This document shows positions 19,393 through 27,324 of a stretch of 64,000 nucleotides of DNA, in pieces. The first letter of the stretch is position 1; each line of letters begins with the position of its first letter. The notes beneath the pieces were generated by a model. It was not told where the DNA came from, did no database searches, and worked only from the letters and a program-made list of their open reading frames with translations. The position numbers were made by a program, and so were the translations under genes. The stretch is from Nocardia brasiliensis ATCC 700358 (GTDB lineage: Bacteria > Actinomycetota > Actinomycetes > Mycobacteriales > Mycobacteriaceae): the NCBI RefSeq assembly GCF_000250675.2, contig NC_018681.1, positions 2,914,001 to 2,978,000 of the forward strand, written 5' to 3'.

Positions 19393-20928
19393 TCATGGGT
19401 TCGGGGTGCCGAACCAGCGGGTCAGAGCGGTGCCGAGGTGGGCCGCGTCGGATTGTGTCGCCGTGTTCGTGGCCCAGGCGACGTACCCGTCCGGGCGGAT
19501 CAGGAGTGCGGTGGCGGGGGCGTTGGGGCCGGTGGCGGGGACGAGGTCGACGCGGTCGCGCCACGGGGCCGCTACCTCGTCGAAGGATCCGTCTCCGCCG
19601 AGGGTGAGCAGGATCGGGCGGGCTTTGCGGAGTAGTTCGGCTACTCGGACTGTGCCCGTTGCGGTTTCGACGGTGAACTCCGGGACGAGGTAACCGGAGA
19701 GGGGGTGGTGGTCGCCGGTGTCGTAACGGATGTCCGCACCGGCCATCAGCCGGGCGATGTGGGCGGCGTTGCCCGGCAGCTCGAGCAGCTCACCGAACAG
19801 TTCGCGCAGCGCCCCCACCTCCGGTCCCGGTGCGAACAGCGCGGATTGGGCGAGTGAACTCATCATGACGCGGAGCCCGGCGGGGTGACGCTCGGTGTGA
19901 TAGGTGTCGAGCAATCCGGCTGGGGCCCAGCCGTTTATCTGCGCGGCCAGCTTCCAGCCGAGGTTGGCGGCGTCCTGCATGCCGAGGTTCAGCCCGGGTC
20001 CCCCCATCGCCGAATGCACGTGTGCGGCGTCGCCGACCAGGAAGACGTTCCCCTCCCGGTACCGCTCGGCTTGCCGGGTGTTCTGATTGTCGATGCGCCG
20101 CAACGCGTTCGGGCCGGGGGAGCGGGGCGCTTCGATCGGCACGTCGACGCCGAGGATCCGCCGCAGGCTCGCGCGTAGTTCCGCGATGGACATCGGGGTG
20201 TCCGCGGGCGCCGACCCACCGCCGCTCTCTTTCGTCGCCAACAGGGTCCGGCCCGGCTCCAGCTCGCCGTAGATCACGCCGCCGTTGTCGAATCTGTTGT
20301 GCCCGAATTCGATACGCCCGAATCCGGGGATGTCGAGTGCGCCGTCGGCGGTGCGCAGCTCATTGGGCAGCCAGACGTGCGCCAGCCGCGCGATGTCGTC
20401 GGTGTTGGTGCTGCCCGGGAACCCGATGCCGAGCTGTTTGCGGACGAAACTCTTGCCGCCGTCGGCGCCGACCAGGTAGGTGGTGTCGAGGTGGTAGTCG
20501 CCTGCGGGCCCGTTCACCGTGATCCCGACACCGCCGTCGTAAGGTGTCAGCTCGGTGAGCCGGTGTCCCCAGCGCAGGTCCACGCCGAGCCCGAGCACCC
20601 ATTTCTCGAGCTGCCGAGCGACTTTCGGCTGCGAGATGATCTTTCCGTACAGGACCTTGTCCGGCATGTCGGCGAACGACAGGGGTAGCCCGCTGAACAT
20701 GTACCCGAGCGCCGGCTGCGGCGCCGCGCCGGATTCGTCGTACAGTCCGCGCATGTCCATCAGCCGAACCACTTGGCCGACAAGGCCGTTGGCCTTCGGT
20801 TCGTTGCTCGGCCCGGGCAGCTGGTCGAGCAGGACCGGACGGATTCCGGCGAGCGCGAGTTCCCCCGCCAGCAGCAAGCCGTTCGGTCCGGCACCGGAAA
20901 TGACTACGTCGTAAGAGTTTTCGGGCAT
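19393..20928 (-). CDS. FAD-dependent aromatic-type monooxygenase (PHBH/group A family)
   Basis: Flavin hydroxylase of 511 residues, using NAD(P)H and O2. FAD-binding motifs are GAGPNG near residues 12-17 in VVISGAGPNGLLLAGELALA, the DG motif GADGGKSFVRKQLG, and the GD motif GDAAHVHSAMGGPGLNLGMQ followed by DAANLGWKLA. A thioredoxin-like C-terminal domain (about 390-511) is typical of the phenol/tetracycline/rifampicin hydroxylase branch. Substrate is unknown: polyketide tailoring, aromatic degradation or drug inactivation are all possible. The upstream codirectional TetR gene (48 bp away) is probably its regulator and lies in the same transcript. The 19-bp repeat array begins about 125 bp beyond its stop codon. 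Confidence 0.93.
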   Translation of the reverse strand: MPENSYDVVISGAGPNGLLLAGELALAGIRPVLLDQLPGPSNEPKANGLVGQVVRLMDMRGLYDESGAAPQPALGYMFSGLPLSFADMPDKVLYGKIISQPKVARQLEKWVLGLGVDLRWGHRLTELTPYDGGVGITVNGPAGDYHLDTTYLVGADGGKSFVRKQLGIGFPGSTNTDDIARLAHVWLPNELRTADGALDIPGFGRIEFGHNRFDNGGVIYGELEPGRTLLATKESGGGSAPADTPMSIAELRASLRRILGVDVPIEAPRSPGPNALRRIDNQNTRQAERYREGNVFLVGDAAHVHSAMGGPGLNLGMQDAANLGWKLAAQINGWAPAGLLDTYHTERHPAGLRVMMSSLAQSALFAPGPEVGALRELFGELLELPGNAAHIARLMAGADIRYDTGDHHPLSGYLVPEFTVETATGTVRVAELLRKARPILLTLGGDGSFDEVAAPWRDRVDLVPATGPNAPATALLIRPDGYVAWATNTATQSDAAHLGTALTRWFGTPNP

Positions 20929-20976
20929 GACGAATAGACCCCTCTTCGTGTCTGGAACTCTGCGGTGTTGTGCCGG

Positions 20977-21588
20977 TCAGCGACCGGAAGGTTCGGGTAG
21001 TCCGGCGGCCACGTCACCGAAGCCGCGCCGGAGCAGGGTGGTGATGACCACGGGCGGATCGGCGTGCACATACGCCACGGCGGCGGACTGCATGACGGCG
21101 ATGAGTACGCCGGTCACCAGGTGTGGATACATATCGCGCGCGGGATCAGTTCCGGTACGTTGCGCGATGGCCGCGACCCACTCGTCGACGAGTTCCTTGC
21201 TGATCGCCACATGCGTCTTCGATAGTTCGACCATCGTGCGGACCGCCGCCAGCTGGGCCTTGGTCGGCGGCGTATCGCGGATGCCGTCGGCGATGAACGG
21301 TGCGACGATGGCCTCGGTGATCGCGGTCCAGAGCGGCTCATCGGCGGGACGATCGCGAAACTCGGTGAGACTGCGCCGGATTCGGTCGACATTGCGGTAG
21401 GCCAGGGCCTCGTGTTTGCCGGCGAAGTAGTTGTTGAAGGTGCGGATCGACACCCCGGCCCGGGACGCGATGTCTTCTCGCGTCACGTTCTCCAGGCCGT
21501 GCTCGAACGCCAGATGCAGCGCGGCGTCGCTCAAGGCGCGACGGGTGTCGAGCTTCTTGCGTTCGCGCAGACTCAATTCCTCGGCCAT
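20977..21588 (-). CDS. TetR-family transcriptional regulator
   Basis: 203 residues. The N-terminal HTH spans about residues 15-60 (ALSDAALHLAFEHGLENVTR, EDIASRAGVSIRTFNNYFAG, KHEAL). The C-terminal all-helical domain is ligand-binding and unassignable. The gene precedes the FAD monooxygenase on the same strand with a 48-bp gap. Two inverted repeats, including a 23-bp perfect palindrome, lie 24-58 bp upstream of its start (21612-21646), consistent with autorepression of a tetR-monooxygenase operon. Confidence 0.92.
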   Translation of the reverse strand: MAEELSLRERKKLDTRRALSDAALHLAFEHGLENVTREDIASRAGVSIRTFNNYFAGKHEALAYRNVDRIRRSLTEFRDRPADEPLWTAITEAIVAPFIADGIRDTPPTKAQLAAVRTMVELSKTHVAISKELVDEWVAAIAQRTGTDPARDMYPHLVTGVLIAVMQSAAVAYVHADPPVVITTLLRRGFGDVAAGLPEPSGR

Positions 21589-21611
21589 GGCACGAGTCTA
21601 GAGCAAAAACC

Positions 21612-21646
21612 TGCCCGGTGGGCAAAATTTCCCGACGGGAAATTTT
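21612..21646 (-). promoter_or_regulatory. Candidate TetR operator: 23-bp perfect palindrome plus adjacent dyad
   Basis: Arms AAAATTTCCCG (21624-21634) and CGGGAAATTTT (21636-21646) flank a single A. Next to it TGCCC-GGT-GGGCA occupies 21612-21624, sharing one base. Both precede the tetR start (21588). The one-base centre and AT-rich arms favour a protein-binding site over a transcription terminator of the upstream DUF1844 gene. Confidence 0.7.
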
Positions 21647-21710
21647 TCTGTCACGTGTGCGCCGCGAGCGCTGAACTGCTCAGCGCCGCGCGGCTGTTCG
21701 TCGACCCGGC

Positions 21711-22052
21711 TCAGTAGACCGGTCCCGTGTACTTCTCGCCCGGGCCCTTGCCCGGCTCGTCCGGGTGCGCCGACGCCTCCCGGAACGCGCGCTGCAGGGA
21801 CTGCAGACCGTCCCGGATCGGTCCCGCGTGCGGCCCGAGGTACTCCACCGACGCGGTGACCAGTCCGGCCAGTGCGGTGATCACCCGGCGTGCCTCGTCC
21901 AGATCGCGTCGCGCGCTGTTCTCCGGATCCTCGTCCGCGAGCCCGAGCTTCTCCGCCGCCGAACTCATCAGCATCACGGCGGCCCGGCTGATCACCTCCA
22001 CCGCGGGGATGTCGGCCAGTTCGCGCACGGCGTCGTCGAGCTCATCAGTCAT
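21711..22052 (-). CDS. DUF1844-family protein
   Basis: Small cytoplasmic protein of 113 residues from ATG 22052; a 16-residue in-frame extension lacks support. The conserved DUF1844 core is visible: ISRAAVMLMSSAAEKLGLAD, an acidic linker, then DLDEARRVITALAGLVTASV and GLQSLQRAFREAS. The function of the family is unknown, but in actinobacteria it is regularly found next to infC, as here, where it is divergent from the infC operon. The C-terminal tail (DEPGKGPGEKYTGPVY) looks disordered. Confidence 0.88.
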   Translation of the reverse strand: MTDELDDAVRELADIPAVEVISRAAVMLMSSAAEKLGLADEDPENSARRDLDEARRVITALAGLVTASVEYLGPHAGPIRDGLQSLQRAFREASAHPDEPGKGPGEKYTGPVY

Positions 22053-22132
22053 ACTGGTGACCCTAGTGGGGTGGTTCGGCCGCCCGATGCGCGCGGCCAT
22101 CGGCCGAGCTCGGCGCGCGGTCGGGGACCCGA

Positions 22133-22162
22133 TTCGGCGATAGCCGAACGGAATGTTAGACT
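22133..22162 (+). promoter_or_regulatory. Candidate promoter of the infC operon
   Basis: TTCGGC (22133-22138), an 18-bp spacer and TAGACT (22157-22162), the latter fitting the actinobacterial TAnnnT -10 box. The -35 is half of an inverted repeat TTCGGC-GATA-GCCGAA. Start would be near 22169, giving a leader of about 317 nt. Confidence 0.45.
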
Positions 22163-22281
22163 TTCCGCTGACGACCGCCCCAGGTTGTGTCTTCTACCAA
22201 GATTTCGAGCCCGGGGCTGATAAGTGGAGCCCGACTCCCACCGTTGCCGACGAGCGATCGTCAGGTCAAACGGTCCGGTCA

Positions 22282-22307
22282 CCCGCCTCCCCGGAGGCGG
22301 GTTTCTT
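22282..22307 (+). terminator. Attenuator-like terminator 1 in the infC leader
   Basis: Stem CCCGCCTC / GAGGCGGG with a CCCG loop (22282-22301) followed by TTTCTT. It lies about 185 nt before the infC start, inside the presumed transcript. Confidence 0.65.
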
Positions 22308-22385
22308 GTGCGGGGGTTCTCTCAGGAGAGCCGCGCGTGCGAGACCGAACGCGCGTATTCGCGTGCGGTCGACCGGTCGACTCGG

Positions 22386-22421
22386 GCCCCGTTGCGGAAT
22401 ACCGCACCGGGGCTTTCGTGT
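22386..22421 (+). terminator. Attenuator-like hairpin 2 in the infC leader
   Basis: Outer stem GCCCCG (22386-22391) / CGGGGC (22408-22413), inner stem GCGG / CCGC with an AATA loop, then TTTCGTGTT. A 14-bp palindrome GTCGACCGGTCGAC (22368-22381) immediately precedes it and could form a competing fold. Confidence 0.55.
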
Positions 22422-22485
22422 TGAAAAGGGGTTGCAGTTATTGCGTGCGGTCGTCTTGACGACACCGCTTGACCTAGGAGGCCCC

Positions 22486-23130
<645 letters not shown>

Positions 23131-23189
23131 GACCGATAAGAGCCGGCGGTCCGCAAGGACCGCCGGGACGAGACAGATTAGAGGAATCC

Positions 23190-23384
23190 ATGCCGAAGAT
23201 GAAGAGCCACAGCGGTGCCTCGAAGCGATTCAAGGTGTCCGGTAAGGGCAAGCTGCTGCGCCAGCAGGCCAACCGCCGCCACCTCCTGGAGCACAAGTCG
23301 ACCCGCCGGACTCGTCGTCTGGATGGCACGGAGGCCGTCGCGTCCGTCGACGTCCCGCGCGTGAAGAGGCTGCTCGGTCTCTGA
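23190..23384 (+). CDS. rpmI: 50S ribosomal protein bL35
   Basis: 64 residues, full family length. The N-terminus MPKMKSHSGASKRFKVSGKG and the basic middle HLLEHKSTRRTRRL are diagnostic of bL35. AGAGGAA lies 6 nt before the ATG. It is the second gene of the infC operon, 59 bp after infC, and assembles into the 50S subunit with bL20. The C-terminus (VPRVKRLLGL) is complete. Confidence 0.98.
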   Translation: MPKMKSHSGASKRFKVSGKGKLLRQQANRRHLLEHKSTRRTRRLDGTEAVASVDVPRVKRLLGL

Positions 23385-23487
23385 GACCGGTTCGTAGCAG
23401 CAGACCGCGTTCCGGATTCCGGACGCCGACCCACCGACCAACCCCCGGGTGCCCCGCATGCGCCCCCTAGATCGACAGGACTGACCC

Positions 23488-23868
23488 ATGGCACGCGTCA
23501 AAAGGGCCGTCAACGCTCAGAAGAAGCGTCGTTCCATCCTCGAGGCCTCCAAGGGCTACCGCGGCCAGCGTTCGCGGCTGTACCGCAAGGCCAAGGAACA
23601 GCAGCTGCACTCGCTCACCTACGCCTACCGGGACCGCCGGGCGCGCAAGGGTGACTTCCGCAAGCTGTGGATCGCCCGCATCAACGCCGCGGCGCGCTTG
23701 AACGACATCACCTACAACCGTTTCATCCAGGGCCTGAAGGCCGCGGGTGTCGAGGTGGATCGCAAGATCCTCGCCGAGCTCGCCGTCTCCGACGCCGAGG
23801 CGTTCGCCGGTCTCGTCGCCGTCGCCAAGGCCGCTCTGCCGCAGGACGTCAACGCGCCGGCTGCATAA
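23488..23868 (+). CDS. rplT: 50S ribosomal protein bL20
   Basis: 126 residues, full length. Diagnostic stretches are MARVKRAVNAQKKRRSILEA, SKGYRGQRSRLYRKAKEQ and YRDRRARKGDFRKLWIARIN. Early 50S assembly protein binding 23S rRNA domains I/II; in other phyla it also represses its own operon, which would fit the structured infC leader here (inference). 103 bp separate it from rpmI. Confidence 0.98.
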   Translation: MARVKRAVNAQKKRRSILEASKGYRGQRSRLYRKAKEQQLHSLTYAYRDRRARKGDFRKLWIARINAAARLNDITYNRFIQGLKAAGVEVDRKILAELAVSDAEAFAGLVAVAKAALPQDVNAPAA

Positions 23869-23905
23869 GCTGACGTTGACCAGCGGACACCTTTCGGAAC
23901 GACCC

Positions 23906-24703
23906 GTGGACGCGCTCTCCGAGCGCAATCCGCGGGTCGTTTCCGCTGTCAAACTGCAGCGCGGCGCGCAGCGGCGCAAGACCGGGCTGTTCCTGGTCGA
24001 GGGCGCCAATTCCGTTGCCGCGGCGCTGGATACCGGGCGGGTGCGGGAACTGTTCTACTCCGCGGGCGCCGCGGCCCGGGAACACGAGCTGGTTGCCGGC
24101 GCCGCCGCGACCGGCGTGCGCACCACGCTGGTCAGCGACCGCGCGGCCGCGCAACTCGGCGAAACCGTCACCGCCCCGGGGCTGGTCGCGGTCTGTGAGC
24201 TGCTCGACGTGCCGCTGGCCGAGGTGCTCGGCACCGCGCCGCGGATGCTTGCCGTGCCGGTCGAGATGGCCGAACCGGGCAACGCGGGCACGCTGATCCG
24301 GGTCGCCGACTCGGTGGGCGCGGACGGCGTTGTGCTGGCCGGTGATTCGGTCGATCCGCACAACGGCAAATGTGTGCGCGCCAGTGCGGGCAGCCTGTTC
24401 CATGTGCCGATCGCCCGGCACCGCGATATCGGTGAGACGCTGGATGCCCTTGCCGGAGCGGGCATCACGATCCTGGCGACGGCCGCGCACGGTGAGGTCG
24501 ATCTGGACGACGCCGACGAGCTGTTCACCCGCCCGGTGGCCTGGCTGTTCGGCAACGAGGCGCACGGTCTCGACCCCGCGGTCGCCCGCCGCGCCGACCA
24601 TCGCCTGCGCATTCCCATCCGCGGCCGCGCGGAGAGCCTGAACCTGGCCACCGCGGCCGCCATCTGCCTCTACGCCAATTCCCGTGTTCGCTACGCGCAG
24701 TAG
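23906..24703 (+). CDS. tsnR: TrmH/SpoU-family RNA 2'-O-methyltransferase
   Basis: SPOUT-class methyltransferase using S-adenosylmethionine to methylate a ribose 2'-OH in rRNA or tRNA. I took GTG 23906 (VDALSERNPRVVSAVKLQRG), which aligns with the start of M. tuberculosis Rv1644 (tsnR), the gene found after rplT there; a TTG at 23876 is the alternative. 265 residues. The substrate-recognition domain (SpoU_sub_bind) is at ~10-85. The three catalytic motifs are NAGTLIRVADSVGADGVVL (motif 1), AWLFGNEAHGLD (motif 2) and IPIRGRAESLNLATAAAICL (motif 3, knot). The symbol rests on synteny with Rv1644; the exact RNA target is unknown. Confidence 0.91.
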   Translation: MDALSERNPRVVSAVKLQRGAQRRKTGLFLVEGANSVAAALDTGRVRELFYSAGAAAREHELVAGAAATGVRTTLVSDRAAAQLGETVTAPGLVAVCELLDVPLAEVLGTAPRMLAVPVEMAEPGNAGTLIRVADSVGADGVVLAGDSVDPHNGKCVRASAGSLFHVPIARHRDIGETLDALAGAGITILATAAHGEVDLDDADELFTRPVAWLFGNEAHGLDPAVARRADHRLRIPIRGRAESLNLATAAAICLYANSRVRYAQ

Positions 24704-24708
24704 CGTGT

Positions 24709-26652
24709 TCAGCGGTTGTAGGGCTGTTCCTGGACCCAGCTGAAGCCGCGTTCCAGCAGCGGGAAAGACTTCGGGTCGAGGCGGGTGAGCCAGGCGTGGA
24801 TGCGGTGGCCCGCATAGTCGTCGGCGTCGATTACCATCCGGCCGTTCCTCGGCCACCAGTAGCTGAGGCGCACGCGCACCGGTGTTTCCTCGAAGGTGCC
24901 CACGGTGATTCGATGGCGTAGGTCGATGAAGTGGCGCTTCGCGTCGATGGTGCCGCCGTACACCTCGAACGAATCGTCCATGTGCTGGATGGTGACCACC
25001 ACCGGGTCGGAGACATGGAACGGGCGGTCGACAACGACTCGGCGCCAACGCAATTCGTCGGTCAGCAGGGGATCGCGGGCATAACCCTCCGACGAGAATC
25101 CGTCCACCTGGTAGATGCCGTACAGCTCCGGCACCGGGTTCGCCCACTGTCGCCAGTTCTGCACGCCGGTCACCGTGAGCAGGAGCAGGCCGACCGTCAG
25201 CTGCGCCACCAGCGCGATGCGATTGGCTCTTGCGGTGCCGAACAACGGAATTCGCCGGATCGCGGGCGCGGCGCGCTCGGAGAACAGCACCACGAACAAG
25301 CGGCGTGCGTGCGGTGCGAGCAGGAACAGGCTCAGCAGCAGGAGCTGTGCCGACACCGACTTCAGGCGGATGTCGTAGGTCAGGTTCAGCAGCAGCACCT
25401 GGGTCATGTCCACGGCGCACAGCAGCGCGCCGGCGGCCCTGGCGCGCGGTATCACCAGCAACACACCGGCCAGCAATTCCGCGACGCCCAGGGCGATTTC
25501 GTACGGTTGCGACACGCTGACCTGCGCCCACAGCACACCGGCCGGACTGAAATCGCCGAAGGGCTGCACCAACCGATTCAGCACGAACGGCATCTGCGTC
25601 GGAATCGCCTTCGCCATCCCGAAATAGAACATCGCGAGCGCGAGCACGAACCGCAGATACAGCTGCACCCAGGCGAACAGCCGGTCGTAAGCGAGTCGGC
25701 GCCGATCCAGCACCGACCACACCGCCGTGACCACCGCCGCGATGACGACCAGGAGAAACAGCGCCGTCCACTGGAACGCGCTGTCGCTGCCCACCTGAGT
25801 GCTGACCACCCGCAGGCCGAGCACCTGCGTGGCCGTCCACTCGATCGGCGGGCGGACCAACCGCAGGATATTCAGCACCGAGCCCCACCCCGCATCGATC
25901 CCCAAGCCCGCCAACAGAATCGGCATCAGCCCAACCAGTCCCGCCAGGCCGAACAAACCGAAATAGGCGACACCGAACCGGAATCCGATACGCGTCGGCA
26001 ACCGCCACCGTCCCGGTCCGGCCTCCGCCGCGCCGAGTGCCGCGGCATGTGCTGCCGCTTCTGCGGAAGTGGGTGCTGCCGCTGCTGCTGTATCGAGTGC
26101 CGCCGCGTCCGCTGTAGCGGGTGGCACGGTCTCTGCTGAAGCGTGTGCCGCCGCCTTCGCTGCACTGAGCGCCACGGCCTGTGCTGGAGTGGGTGCCGTC
26201 GTGTCCGCTGTAGCGCGTGCCATGGCCTGCGCTGTACCGGGTGTCGCTGCGTCCGTGGTAGCGGGTGTCGCCGCGTCTGCTGGAGTGGGTGTGGCCGCGT
26301 CTGCTGGAGTGGGTGTGGCCGCGTCTGCTGAAGTGGGTGTGGCCGCGTCTGCTGGAGTGGGTGTGGCCGCGTCCGCTGTAGCGGGTGCCGCGGCCTGTGC
26401 TGTAGCGGGCGTCGTCGCGGCTGCGGCTGCGGCTGCGGCTGCGGCTGCGGTAGCGGCTGGCACGGCCTCGGCTAGAGCGAGTGCCGCCGTCTCTGCTGAA
26501 GTGGGTGCGACGGTCTCCGCTGAACCGAGTACCGCCGTCTCCGTTGCACCGGGCGCGACGGTCTCTGTCGCACCGCGTGGGACCGTCTCCGCCGTTGCAG
26601 CGGTCTGCGCATCCGCCGACTCGGCCGGGCCGCGCACCTCCGTGTCCGTCAC
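24709..26652 (-). CDS. Multi-pass membrane protein (DoxX/HTTM-like core) with a repeat-coded Ala/Thr/Pro N-terminus
   Basis: 647 residues from GTG 26652, which has AGGAGGG 6 nt upstream. Residues 1-~215 are low-complexity, rich in Ala/Thr/Pro, with an 8-residue repeat of the type ATPTPADA coded by 24-bp DNA repeats. A membrane core of about seven to eight segments follows (FGVAYFGLFGLAGLVGLMPI, ALFLLVVIAAVVTAVWSVLD, LLLLSLFLLAPHARRLF, LVAQLTVGLLLLTVTGV). The C-terminal ~140 residues form a soluble domain (WRRVVVDRPFHVSDPVVVTI, RVRLSYWWPRNGRMVIDADD) expected outside. The topology resembles DoxX/HTTM-type oxidase-associated proteins, without a clear cofactor site. It occupies the Rv1645c position of M. 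tuberculosis after tsnR. Function unknown. Confidence 0.8.
   Translation of the reverse strand: MTDTEVRGPAESADAQTAATAETVPRGATETVAPGATETAVLGSAETVAPTSAETAALALAEAVPAATAAAAAAAAAAATTPATAQAAAPATADAATPTPADAATPTSADAATPTPADAATPTPADAATPATTDAATPGTAQAMARATADTTAPTPAQAVALSAAKAAAHASAETVPPATADAAALDTAAAAAPTSAEAAAHAAALGAAEAGPGRWRLPTRIGFRFGVAYFGLFGLAGLVGLMPILLAGLGIDAGWGSVLNILRLVRPPIEWTATQVLGLRVVSTQVGSDSAFQWTALFLLVVIAAVVTAVWSVLDRRRLAYDRLFAWVQLYLRFVLALAMFYFGMAKAIPTQMPFVLNRLVQPFGDFSPAGVLWAQVSVSQPYEIALGVAELLAGVLLVIPRARAAGALLCAVDMTQVLLLNLTYDIRLKSVSAQLLLLSLFLLAPHARRLFVVLFSERAAPAIRRIPLFGTARANRIALVAQLTVGLLLLTVTGVQNWRQWANPVPELYGIYQVDGFSSEGYARDPLLTDELRWRRVVVDRPFHVSDPVVVTIQHMDDSFEVYGGTIDAKRHFIDLRHRITVGTFEETPVRVRLSYWWPRNGRMVIDADDYAGHRIHAWLTRLDPKSFPLLERGFSWVQEQPYNR
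26241..26408. repeat. 24-bp coding repeats in the N-terminus of the membrane protein
   Basis: Seven units of 24 bp begin at 26241, 26265, 26289, 26313, 26337, 26361 and 26385. The three inner copies starting GTGTGGCCGCGTCTGCT (26289, 26313, 26337) are almost identical. The array is in frame (8 residues per unit). Degenerate copies extend both ways over about 26050-26600, and a GCGGCT hexamer run lies near 26416-26449. Confidence 0.9.
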
Positions 26653-26829
26653 TGGACCCCCTCCTTCGAGCACGCCGTGACGGTAGATCCGCGGACTTAA
26701 GGCGAACCGGCTAGTTCGCTTAACAGCCGGTAGTCGGACGGTCCGGCGCACGGGACCTTTCGCGCGGATGCGGAGCGCGCGGAGGGCGATCACTGCCGCG
26801 GACCCGCCGGATCTGGTGAACTAGACCGG

Positions 26830-27324
26830 GTGACCGACTTCGACGACTTCGCCCGGCTCTTCTCCGGCAGCATCCGTGCGCAGCTCGACTGGCGTGCGCT
26901 CGCGGAGCTGAATGTGCCGGTGACCCAGCAGGTGACCGTCGGTTGGGCCGCGCTGGGCGAGCTGCGCACCGTGTGGCACGTCGACGCGGCGGGCCGCCCG
27001 GCCGACTGGTTCGAGCCGGGCGCGACCGCGCTGACGGTGCGCGAGGCTGCGGCATTGCATGATTCGTGGCCGCGGGCCCGGCAGGAGCGGGTCGCCGCGT
27101 TCCGTGCGCAGCTCGAAGCGTCGACCGAGCCATTCGTGCTGCTGCTGCCGACATACCGGGTCGCGGACGAGTTGCTTCTTCTAGACTCGTCTCATCGAGT
27201 GCTGGCGGGGTATCTGGCCCGGGCCGAGGTCCGGGCGTTGATCATGACACTCGTCGCCCCGCTGTCGCCCGAATTACTTCCCGATCTAGGCAGTTTGGTG
27301 GTTCGCGGACATGGCAGCAGCTGA
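26830..27324 (+). CDS. Conserved-type hypothetical protein, partner of the following membrane protein gene
   Basis: 164 residues, GTG start (TDFDDFARLFSGSIRAQLDW). No family recognised with confidence. The segment RVADELLLLDSSHRVLAGYL recalls the substrate loop of ParB/Srx-fold proteins (LLLDGxHR), but other motifs are missing. No signal peptide or membrane segment; it should be cytoplasmic. The last 14 nt overlap the start of the next gene (ATG 27311), so the two are very likely translationally coupled and may form one functional unit. It faces away from the large membrane protein gene across a 177-bp spacer. Confidence 0.7.
   Translation: MTDFDDFARLFSGSIRAQLDWRALAELNVPVTQQVTVGWAALGELRTVWHVDAAGRPADWFEPGATALTVREAAALHDSWPRARQERVAAFRAQLEASTEPFVLLLPTYRVADELLLLDSSHRVLAGYLARAEVRALIMTLVAPLSPELLPDLGSLVVRGHGSS

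Noticed and set aside
18872..19564. Repetitive peptides (19-residue repeats rich in His, Thr and Arg) encoded on both strands
   Set aside because: They arise from the 19-bp array read in all frames; no ribosome site, and the peptide period simply equals three units.
22153..22485. A 111-codon open frame running in frame into infC from an ATG at 22153
   Set aside because: It has no ribosome site at its start, contains the hairpins of the leader, and codes for no recognisable domain; the AGGAGG directly before ATC 22486 and the family N-terminus show where IF-3 begins.
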